From: an uncultured Prevotellaceae bacterium
Lineage (GTDB): Bacteria; Bacteroidota; Bacteroidia; Bacteroidales; Muribaculaceae
Length of the DNA: 7,461 bases
Reading direction: 5' to 3'
Assembly: GCA_937892085.1 (NCBI GenBank)
Contig: CALAVD010000495.1
Location: 1-7,461 of the forward strand
Shown here one piece after another: positions 1 through 5,251 of this stretch. Position numbers and translations under genes: made by a program. Under the pieces are notes generated by a model, which saw only the letters and a list, made by a program, of their open reading frames with translations, had not been told where the DNA came from and searched no databases. Each line of letters opens with the position of its first letter. Positions within the stretch are counted from its first letter, which is position 1.

Positions 1-35
1 CTACACTCTTTCCCTACACGACGCTCTTCCGATCT
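1..35. other. Illumina P5/Read-1 sequencing adapter (not genomic)
   Basis: These 35 bases match from memory the 3' part of the Illumina P5 / TruSeq Read-1 adapter, ending in the diagnostic GCTCTTCCGATCT. Genomic sequence starts at base 36, inside recR. The junction shows that base 36 is the end of a library insert and that the contig was not trimmed. In the recR frame the adapter translates as RSEERRVGKEC, a peptide well known as adapter contamination in protein databases; another minus-strand frame gives GRASCRERV. This stretch should be removed before any homology or composition analysis. Confidence 0.98.
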
Positions 36-632
36 GCGGTTGAGGATTGAGCGGCCCAAGGTGAGTTCGTCGGTATATTCTATCTCGTTGCCCACGCTCA
101 CGCCACGTGCCAGGATGGTGATTTTTACGTCGGAGTAGGGGGCGAGTTTGCGGTAGATGTAGAAATTGGTGGTGTCGCCCTCCATTGTTGCGCTGAGTGC
201 CAAGATTACCTCTTTCACTTCGCCGCTCTTCACCCGCTCTACGAGGCTCTCGATTTCTATGTCTTGCGGTCCTATGCCGTCCATCGGTGAGATGAGGCCA
301 CCCAGCACATGATATAGCCCATGATGCTGGCTGGTGTTCTCGATGCTCATCACGTCTTTCACATTCTCGACAACGCACACTGTGCTGCGGTCGCGTGAGG
401 GGTTTGAGCAGATGGGGCACGTCTCAGTCTCGCTGATGTTGTGACACACTTGGCAGTAGCGTATCTCCTTGCGTAGCCTGATAATGCTCTCACCAAAACG
501 TGTGGCGCTATCCTCAGGCTGTTTGAGCAGATATAGCACAAGCCTGAGAGCCGTTTTTCGCCCTATTCCTGGCAGTTGTGCAAACTCGCTTACAGCATTC
601 TCCAATAGTCTTGAAGCAAATTCTTGTTCCAT
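36..632 (-). CDS. recR: Recombination mediator protein RecR, 3' end truncated by adapter
   Basis: RecR acts with RecO (and RecF) in the cytoplasm to load RecA on gapped, SSB-coated DNA during recombinational repair. From ATG 632-630 the frame gives 199 genomic codons. Visible in order: a helix-hairpin-helix near residues 11-36 (LPGIGRKTALRL), a four-cysteine zinc site C60/C63/C72/C75, a Toprim domain from about residue 83 (VCVVEN, HVLGGLISPMDGIGP, ALSATMEGD) and the conserved RGVSVGNEIEYTDELTLGRSI tail region. The family is usually about 200 residues long, so only the last few residues and the stop are missing; the frame runs instead into adapter bases 35-1. The start fits known Bacteroidota RecR N-termini and lies just downstream of a strong promoter. 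Divergent from the phosphoesterase gene. Identification is very secure; the missing end is an assembly artefact, not a mutation. Confidence 0.97.
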
Positions 633-636
633 AGTG

Positions 637-667
637 CAAAGTTACACAAAAAACATTAAATAGCAAA
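637..667 (-). promoter_or_regulatory. recR promoter (Bacteroidota type)
   Basis: Read on the minus strand, TTTG (667-664) is followed after 19 bp by TAACTTTG (644-637). This matches the Bacteroides primary-sigma consensus TTTG-N19-21-TAnnTTTG exactly. The -7 box ends only 4 bp before the recR ATG (632), so transcription should begin at or within a few bases of the start codon. The transcript should therefore be leaderless or nearly so. Confidence 0.75.
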
Positions 668-674
668 GTTGTGA

Positions 675-706
675 TTTGTTTAGATGAAAAAAAAGGAGTA
701 CCTTTG
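675..706 (+). promoter_or_regulatory. Promoter of the metallophosphoesterase-tex unit
   Basis: TTTG (675-678) is followed after 20 bp by TACCTTTG (699-706), an exact match to the Bacteroides consensus TTTG-N19-21-TAnnTTTG. The spacer contains an A8 run (687-694). Transcription should start near 710-713, leaving a 5' UTR of about 72-75 nt that contains the heptad repeat array at 722-784. The -33 box lies only 7 bp from the -33 box of the recR promoter, so the two promoters are back to back. Confidence 0.72.
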
Positions 707-721
707 AAGATTGTTAATAAA

Positions 722-784
722 AGATTTCAGAAGTCAGATTTCAGAAGTCAAATGATAGAACTCATTATTGAAAACACATAACTC
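722..784 (+). repeat. Heptanucleotide-periodic array in the phosphoesterase 5' UTR
   Basis: The first 28 bases are two perfect tandem copies of a 14-mer made of heptads AGATTTC and AGAAGTC (722-735 and 736-749). The next 35 bases can be read as five degenerate heptads (AAATGAT, AGAACTC, ATTATTG, AAAACAC, ATAACTC), ending exactly at base 784, one base before the ATG. The distance from repeat start to ATG is 63 = 9 x 7. The 14-mer duplication is certain; the degenerate continuation is an interpretation. Confidence 0.7.
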
Positions 785-2023
785 ATGACTGTCCAGTGGA
801 TTCCATTAATAACGTTGCTTGTCGTGAACTTTGGTCTCGACCTGTGGCTGTTTCGCAAGTTTAAGAACGAGAAGAAATGGCCGCGCCTCAAGAGTGGCGT
901 CCATGCGGTGCTATCGCTTGTGCTGCTGGCAATGATAGTGGTGACAATATCTATACCACACCGCCGGTGCGAGAACGGCACTTTTGTGGCAATAATGTGG
1001 ATGATTTATATCTACTACACTTTCTATGTGCCACGCTATGTGGCGGCTTTTGTGTGGATGCCCACTCACCTCAAGCATAGTGGCACGCTCACTCGAAAGG
1101 TGGGAGGCATAACAGCTACCGCAGTGGGTGTGCTGGTGTTTATTGTCATGTGGATGGGCGTGTTGGTGGTCCCTTATCAACTGAAGGTGAATCGATTAGA
1201 GTTGGAGTTTGAGAACCTGCCTCAGGAGTTTGACGGTTACCGCATAGTTCAGTTCAGCGACTTGCATCTGGGCACTTATAATGGCAACACTAAGTTTGTT
1301 GAGGAGTGTGTTGACAGCATCAACGGCCTTAAGCCCGACTTGATTTGCTTCACTGGCGACCTTGTGAACCGATTGACGAGCGAGGCCCTGCCTTACAAGA
1401 CTATACTCTCAGGGCTTCATGCTCCTGATGGAGTGGTGTCGATACTCGGCAACCACGATGAGGGGGGGTATTTTGACTGGCCAAGCGAGGACGACCGAGA
1501 TGCCGATGTCCAGGCGCTCATCGACTTGCAGGAGGAAATGGGCTGGAAAGTGCTTACCAACGACCACATAATCGTGGCGCGCGACACCAGTGAGATAGCT
1601 GTGGCAGGAACCATTTATTTCCGTGGCTGGCCGTTCCCGAAATATGGTAATCTTGATAATGCCTACCCCGACTTCGACACTGGCAAGCGGTTTATTGTGC
1701 TGTTGCAGCATATTCCCAATGTGTGGAAGCTTGAACGCTACTACCAGCAACGCGTGATAATGGCTCGCCTGTGTGACGAGGTTGACCTGATGCTTACAGG
1801 CCACACCCACGCTATGCAGATGATGGTGTCGATATTTGGGCACAAGTTCTCGCCAGCATGGTTTGTGAATGAGTTTTGGGGTGGTTTATATACCGAAGGT
1901 GACCACAAACTCTACGTCAACATAGGCATTGGCATGGTGGGTATGCCTGCCCGCCTTGGAGTGGCATATCCCGAAATCACTCTCATCACTCTCAAGAAAC
2001 GCGGAAAATGCGTAGTGGATTAG
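785..2023 (+). CDS. Membrane-anchored calcineurin-like metallophosphoesterase
   Basis: A 412-residue protein with hydrophobic segments at about 5-23, 39-57, 67-91 and 108-130, followed by a metallophosphoesterase domain from about residue 150 to the C-terminus. All metal-site motifs are present: DLH (D159, H161), GD (G191, D192), GNHD (N223, H224, D225), a later His in QHIP (H309) and GHTH (H340, H342). The fold uses a two-metal centre to hydrolyse phosphoesters. The arrangement of membrane segments plus catalytic domain resembles the YkuE/YaeI-like family often annotated as a membrane phosphoesterase; the substrate cannot be read from sequence, though lipid or envelope phosphoesters are plausible. 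Topology is not certain; one reading puts the catalytic domain just after a fourth membrane helix. The ATG at 785 has no Shine-Dalgarno, which is normal for this phylum. Probably co-transcribed with tex 62 bp downstream. Confidence 0.9.
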   Translation: MTVQWIPLITLLVVNFGLDLWLFRKFKNEKKWPRLKSGVHAVLSLVLLAMIVVTISIPHRRCENGTFVAIMWMIYIYYTFYVPRYVAAFVWMPTHLKHSGTLTRKVGGITATAVGVLVFIVMWMGVLVVPYQLKVNRLELEFENLPQEFDGYRIVQFSDLHLGTYNGNTKFVEECVDSINGLKPDLICFTGDLVNRLTSEALPYKTILSGLHAPDGVVSILGNHDEGGYFDWPSEDDRDADVQALIDLQEEMGWKVLTNDHIIVARDTSEIAVAGTIYFRGWPFPKYGNLDNAYPDFDTGKRFIVLLQHIPNVWKLERYYQQRVIMARLCDEVDLMLTGHTHAMQMMVSIFGHKFSPAWFVNEFWGGLYTEGDHKLYVNIGIGMVGMPARLGVAYPEITLITLKKRGKCVVD

Positions 2024-2085
2024 AACACAGAATTAATAGATGCAGAATTTATATTGTTTATACAACGAAAAAACGATAAATAGAC

Positions 2086-4227
2086 ATGGCCGATAAAATC
2101 TCAACTTTAATATCTCAGGAACTGAATATCCCGCTCAATCAGGTGTCTAATACCGTGAGCCTGCTGCGTGACGACAATTCTATCCCCTTCATCAGTCGTT
2201 ACCGTAAGGAGCAGACGGGAAATCTCGACGAGACACAAGTGCAGTCGATTGACGCACGCATGGCTTATTATGACGAGCTGCAGAAGCGCAAATCCACTAT
2301 CCTGAAAACCATCGAGGCACAGGAATTGCTCACTGAGGAGCTTTCAAACCGCATCCTCAACTGCTGGGATGCCACCGAACTGGAGGACATCTATCTGCCT
2401 TACAAGCCCAAGCGCCGCACCCGTGCTCAAATGGCGCGGGAGAAGGGGCTTGAGCCGCTTGCCAAGATGATAATGGCGCAAAAGGGCGGTGATGTGAACC
2501 AAATGGCATCGAAGTTTGTTGACGGCGAAAAGGTGCCAAATCCCGACGAAGCGATCGACGGCGCCCTCGATATCATCGCCGAGTGGGTGAGCGAGAATCA
2601 GGCGGTGCGCAACAGCGTGCGCCGCTCGTTCCGCTACGACGCGATCCTTAATTGCAACGTGGTGAAGGGCAAGGAGATAGAAGGTCGCAACTATGAGTTT
2701 TATTATGAATTCTCCAAGCCGTTGAAGTATATCTCGTCTCACCAATTACTCGCCATGCGCCGTGGCGAGAAAGAGGGCTTCCTCAAGGTGATCATCGACA
2801 TCAACAACGGTCGTGCAGTAGATAACGTGTGCCGCATTGGGGTGGGGGGCAAGGGAGAGACATCGCAACTCGTGGAGGAGGCTGCCGAGGACAGCTTCGA
2901 CCGTCTCATCAAGCCGTCGATTGAGAACGAGTTTGCCGCTCTTTCCAAGGAGCGTGCCGACGCCGAGGCCATCGAGATGTTTGCCCAGAACGTGCGTCAG
3001 CTGCTCTTCGCTCCACCGTTAGGCCACAAGCGCATCCTCGCTGTGGACCCTGGTTTCCGCACCGGCTGCAAAGTGGTGTGCCTTGACGAGAATGGTAACC
3101 TGCTGCACAACGACGTGATTTATCCCACTGCTCCTAATTATGACATTGAAGGTGCCACCAAGAAGATTCACAATCTTGTGGAGACCTACAAGATTGACGC
3201 GATAGCATTAGGCAACGGCACTGCCAGCCGTGAGACAGAGAAGTTCCTGAAGCGCATTCGCTATCGCCGTGACGTGAAAGTGTTTGTCGTGAGCGAGAAC
3301 GGCGCATCAATCTATAGTGCCAGCAAGATAGCCCGCGACGAGTTCCCCGATAAGGACGTGACAGTGCGTGGCGCGGTGTCGATAGGTCGTCGATTGCTTG
3401 ACCCGCTTGCCGAACTTGTGAAAATCGACCCTAAGTCGATAGGCGTGGGGCAGTACCAGCACGATGTGGATCAGACCAAGCTTAAAGAGGCGTTGAACTA
3501 CACCGTGGAGAGCTGCGTCAACAGCGTGGGCGTGAACCTCAACACCGCCAGCAAGGAACTGCTGACCTACGTGTCGGGACTTGGCCCCACGCTTGCTCAA
3601 AACATCGTGAACTACCGTGCCGAGAACGGTGATTTCCACTCGCGCGAGGAACTGCTCAAGGTGCCAAAACTCGGTCCCAAGACCTTCACACAGGCGGCAG
3701 GCTTCCTGCGTGTGCCTGAGAGCGACAACCCTCTTGATAACAGTGCGGTGCACCCTGAACGCTACGACCTGGTGACCAAGATGGCGCGCGACTGCAACTG
3801 CACAGTGGCCGAGCTTATTAAAGATAAAGAAAAGCGCAATCTCATCGACATCAAGCGATACATCTCGCACGATGTGGGTGAGTTGACCCTCATCGACATC
3901 ATGAAAGAGCTCGAGAAGCCAGGACGTGACCCGCGCAGCGATGTCAAGGCGATGGAATTTGACGAGAGTGTGCATGAAATATCCGACCTCAAACCAGGCA
4001 TGGAGCTGCCGGGGATAGTGACAAACGTAACCCAGTTTGGCGCATTTGTTGATGTGGGAGTTCATAAAGAGGGATTGATACACGTGTCGCAGTTGAGTGA
4101 TAAACGTGTGGAGAACCCGTCGAAGGCTGTAAAACTCAACCAGCACGTGAGAGTGCGCGTTGTGAGCGTTGACCTTGAGCGCAAGCGCATTGCCCTCTCA
4201 ATGAAAGGCGTGCAGCAGCCTAAATAA
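2086..4227 (+). CDS. tex: Tex/YhgF-family S1 RNA-binding transcription accessory protein
   Basis: A 713-residue cytoplasmic protein with the complete Tex architecture. The N-terminal helical region contains PFISRYRKE (34-42) and EDIYLPYKPKRRTR (100-113). A YqgF/RNase H-like domain starts at about 316 (RILAVDPGFRTG, with D321 at the usual acidic position). Tandem helix-hairpin-helix motifs lie at about 480-560 (SVGVNLNTASKELL, SGLGPTLAQNIV, VPKLGPKTF). A C-terminal S1 domain spans about 638-710 (GIVTNVTQFGAFVDVG, EGLIHVSQLS, RKRIALSMKG). Length fits the family (about 715-790). Tex proteins bind nucleic acid and are linked to transcription and toxin expression in Bordetella; their exact role is debated. 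No consensus promoter is visible in the 62-bp gap before it, so it is likely read from the phosphoesterase promoter. No convincing terminator follows the stop. Confidence 0.97.
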   Translation: MADKISTLISQELNIPLNQVSNTVSLLRDDNSIPFISRYRKEQTGNLDETQVQSIDARMAYYDELQKRKSTILKTIEAQELLTEELSNRILNCWDATELEDIYLPYKPKRRTRAQMAREKGLEPLAKMIMAQKGGDVNQMASKFVDGEKVPNPDEAIDGALDIIAEWVSENQAVRNSVRRSFRYDAILNCNVVKGKEIEGRNYEFYYEFSKPLKYISSHQLLAMRRGEKEGFLKVIIDINNGRAVDNVCRIGVGGKGETSQLVEEAAEDSFDRLIKPSIENEFAALSKERADAEAIEMFAQNVRQLLFAPPLGHKRILAVDPGFRTGCKVVCLDENGNLLHNDVIYPTAPNYDIEGATKKIHNLVETYKIDAIALGNGTASRETEKFLKRIRYRRDVKVFVVSENGASIYSASKIARDEFPDKDVTVRGAVSIGRRLLDPLAELVKIDPKSIGVGQYQHDVDQTKLKEALNYTVESCVNSVGVNLNTASKELLTYVSGLGPTLAQNIVNYRAENGDFHSREELLKVPKLGPKTFTQAAGFLRVPESDNPLDNSAVHPERYDLVTKMARDCNCTVAELIKDKEKRNLIDIKRYISHDVGELTLIDIMKELEKPGRDPRSDVKAMEFDESVHEISDLKPGMELPGIVTNVTQFGAFVDVGVHKEGLIHVSQLSDKRVENPSKAVKLNQHVRVRVVSVDLERKRIALSMKGVQQPK

Positions 4228-4230
4228 TAT

Positions 4231-4258
4231 GGGTCCAGAGTTTACGGTTCAGAGTTTC
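4231..4258 (+). repeat. Four-heptad intergenic repeat after tex
   Basis: Starting 3 bases after the tex stop, the sequence reads as heptads GGGTCCA, GAGTTTA, CGGTTCA and GAGTTTC, i.e. a 14-bp unit repeated once with two changes (GGTYCAGAGTTT at 4232-4243 and 4246-4257). It has the same 7/14-bp period as the arrays at 722-784 and 5969-6038, though with a different unit sequence. It ends abruptly at 4258. Confidence 0.6.
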
Positions 4259-4434
4259 TTGCTTCCTCCGTCACCCAAGCGACAAGGGTCGGCTTCGCCG
4301 AGAAATCTTACAAATCATTCCAAATCTAAAAAAATATCGGCACACCTGTAAAAGACAGTGTAAGGTAGCAACAGCCTCCGTTAGCTATCAACATTAAACA
4401 CAGGATTATGCAGGAGACTCCCTTTTCTTTGTTA

Positions 4435-4609
4435 TATCAAACAACATAAACAACATCTTAACAACTAACACAACATATTATTTTGACTTCGACACGGTTT
4501 ATCAAACAACTTTAACAACTCATGAACAACTCACACAACATATTATTTTGACTTCGACACGGTTTATCAAACAACTTTAACAACATCTTAACAACTAACA
4601 CAACTAAAT
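4435..4609 (+). repeat. 65-bp direct repeat, two full units plus a partial third
   Basis: Units start at TATCAAACAAC at 4435, 4500 and 4565, exactly 65 bp apart. Units 1 and 2 share the tail CATATTATTTTGACTTCGAC (20 bases) and beyond; the longest identical block is 52 bp (4468-4519 and 4533-4584). Unit 3 keeps only the first 40 bases and then runs into the loop of the central palindrome. Within each unit the motif AACAAC recurs about every 9-11 bp. Two units in a row with near-perfect identity suggest recent duplication by slippage or unequal exchange. Confidence 0.9.
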
Positions 4610-4655
4610 ATTTTTGTTGTTACTGTTGTTAACTTGTTGTGATAGTTGTTTGATA
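4565..4655. repeat. 91-bp imperfect palindrome at the centre of the repeat block
   Basis: The left arm 4565-4604 pairs with 4616-4655 around an 11-base AT loop (4605-4615). Stem segments from outside in: 11 bp (TATCAAACAAC with GTTGTTTGATA), 6 bp (ACAACA with TGTTGT), 8 bp (TTAACAAC with GTTGTTAA) and 5 bp (ACAAC with GTTGT), separated by small symmetric internal loops. The structure can form on either strand. It is too long and GC-poor for an ordinary terminator. The outer copies (4435-4474 with 4679-4718) could add a second layer of pairing. Confidence 0.8.
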
Positions 4656-4719
4656 TAATCTTCACAACTATTATTTTTGTTGTTACTGTTGTTAACTTGT
4701 TGTGATAGTTGTTTGATAT
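4609..4719 (+). repeat. 63-bp direct repeat, second copy partial, inverted relative to the 65-bp repeat
   Basis: A 48-bp block is repeated without mismatch at 4609-4656 and 4672-4719 (offset 63 bp). Each copy carries GTTGTT motifs at about 10-bp steps (4616, 4625, 4635 and 4645, and again 63 bp later) and ends in GTTGTTTGATAT. That end is the reverse complement of the ATATCAAACAAC which opens the 65-bp units, so the two repeat families are imperfect inverted copies facing each other. Confidence 0.9.
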
Positions 4720-4770
4720 CCGTCCGAGCGAGAAAGTTGTGAGGTAAAAATCTATGGAGCTTGAGGAGCC

Positions 4771-4820
4771 AATAATAAAAGCAAAACATGGAATCTTCAC
4801 TTGCGGTGGGGATTCCATGT
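4771..4820 (-). terminator. Rho-independent terminator of the HTH gene
   Basis: On the minus strand, 23 nt after the stop codon, a perfect 10-bp stem (ACATGGAATC, bases 4820-4811, with GATTCCATGT, bases 4795-4786) encloses a 15-nt loop. It is followed by the T-rich run TTTGCTTTTATTATT (4785-4771). Position, stem and T-run fit an intrinsic terminator for the 4844-5110 gene. The plus strand has no T-run directly after the stem, so it should not stop tex transcription efficiently. Confidence 0.75.
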
Positions 4821-4843
4821 CGCTTTACTGGCAATTCCAGTGT

Positions 4844-5110
4844 TTAGACTTCTTCTTTGGGCTTCTGCTTCTCAAGGATTTCAAGTGCCATGTCGAGGAT
4901 TGTGGGGTCGTCGAGAACCACGATGCCCCCGTCGGGGCCTGGTTCAACATGCACGCCCATGTGAATGCCGAAGTCATAGTTTGACCCGCCAAAGTAGTTT
5001 CTCACTGTTTGAACACTGAGGTTCAATTTCTCGGCAATCTCGTGTGTAGAGCCCTCGGGCAAACTCGCCTTGATGCGACGAAGCTCATTGAAAGTAATGG
5101 TCTTTGGCAT
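4844..5110 (-). CDS. Small helix-turn-helix DNA-binding protein, 88 aa
   Basis: The protein begins MPKTITFNELRRIKASLPEG and contains a helix-turn-helix at about residues 22-40: THEIAEKL as the first helix and SVQTVRNYF as the likely recognition helix. After it come GGSNYDFG, a glycine/proline segment HVEPGPDGGIVVLDD (54-68) and a charged C-terminal helix. It resembles a small DNA-binding protein that I recall as widespread and uncharacterised in Bacteroidales; no regulon is known to me. It is likely cytoplasmic and acts alone: it has its own AT-rich promoter region with three repeated boxes (5142-5210) and its own terminator. Autoregulation is an inference from those boxes. It could also be a nucleoid-associated or phage-derived regulator; no toxin partner is adjacent. 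The start is supported by conservation of the N-terminal MPKTITF as I recall it. Confidence 0.85.
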   Translation of the reverse strand: MPKTITFNELRRIKASLPEGSTHEIAEKLNLSVQTVRNYFGGSNYDFGIHMGVHVEPGPDGGIVVLDDPTILDMALEILEKQKPKEEV

Positions 5111-5141
5111 AATAGAAATGATTTTATGATTTAGAAAAACA

Positions 5142-5210
5142 AGTGTTATTTAGAAATATGCTATAAAGGTAGTGATTATTTTTAAAAGTAGAAAGAAAAT
5201 AGTGTTATTT
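5142..5210 (-). promoter_or_regulatory. Three regularly spaced AGTG(A)TTATTT boxes, possible operators
   Basis: On the plus strand AGTGTTATTT occurs at 5142-5151 and 5201-5210, and AGTGATTATTT (one extra A) at 5171-5181. Start-to-start spacing is 29 and 30 bp, close to three helical turns. The boxes lie inside the spacer of the candidate promoter, at its -7/start region, and in the early transcribed region. That is where operators of a repressor would be expected; the adjacent HTH protein is the obvious candidate binder. AT-richness makes chance similarity possible. Confidence 0.4.
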
Positions 5211-5215
5211 TCAAA
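5183..5215 (-). promoter_or_regulatory. Candidate promoter of the HTH gene
   Basis: On the minus strand TTTG (5215-5212) lies 21 bp before TACTTTTA (5190-5183), which matches TAnnTTTG at all but the last base. The predicted start, near 5178, would give a 5' UTR of about 65-70 nt. A second, weaker -7 candidate, TACCTTTA (5171-5164), has only TTTC at the right distance. Both are imperfect, so this assignment is tentative. Confidence 0.4.
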
Positions 5216-5251
5216 AAATATTGTCTTAGTTGTCGGTAATCTGCCAATAGA

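Larger units (their letters stand above)
4228..4843. other. 616-bp gene-free interval between convergent tex and HTH genes
   Basis: No credible gene is visible on either strand. From left to right it holds: the heptad repeat (4231-4258); a GC-richer stretch (4259-4310) with the small perfect hairpin TCGGC-TTC-GCCGA (4289-4301) but no T-run after it; an undistinguished stretch (4311-4434) with a weak bulged hairpin around TAGCAAC/GTTAGCTA (4367-4387); the large tandem/inverted repeat block (4435-4719); and the terminator of the HTH gene (4771-4820). Open frames on the minus strand across 4588-4834 translate to low-complexity Q/N/T/S runs caused by the GTTGTT repeats and are not genes. Confidence 0.7.

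Noticed and set aside
1..420. Minus-strand 139-aa open frame ending in GRASCRERV
   Set aside because: It lies in a different frame over recR, has low-complexity R/H/E composition, and its C-terminus is translated adapter. RecR in the other frame is unmistakable.
3307..4146. 279-aa minus-strand open frame opposite tex
   Set aside because: It is antisense to a highly conserved Tex protein, shows no recognisable domain and has His/Val-rich composition typical of antisense frames in this codon usage.
4289..4301. Terminator of tex at TCGGC-TTC-GCCGA
   Set aside because: The stem is only 5 bp and no T-run follows on the plus strand; it is kept only as a small hairpin within the gap description.
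4565..4655. Integron attC site
   Set aside because: The palindrome lacks the RYYYAAC/GTTRRRY core sites in the expected places and no integrase is nearby.
4435..4719. CRISPR array
   Set aside because: The repeat units are 63-65 bp tandem copies without unique spacers, repeats face each other in two orientations, and no cas gene is present.
4435..4719. Replication origin with iterons or DnaA boxes
   Set aside because: No TTATCCACA-like DnaA box was found and no replication initiator gene is adjacent; direct repeats alone do not support an origin.
4588..4834. Two overlapping ~76-aa minus-strand frames with NNSNNK/QLSQQ repeats
   Set aside because: They are by-products of the GTTGTT repeat block and the terminator hairpin; no independent coding evidence.
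4844..5110. Antitoxin of a toxin-antitoxin pair
   Set aside because: No small partner gene lies next to the HTH gene; it has its own terminator and a separate upstream region.
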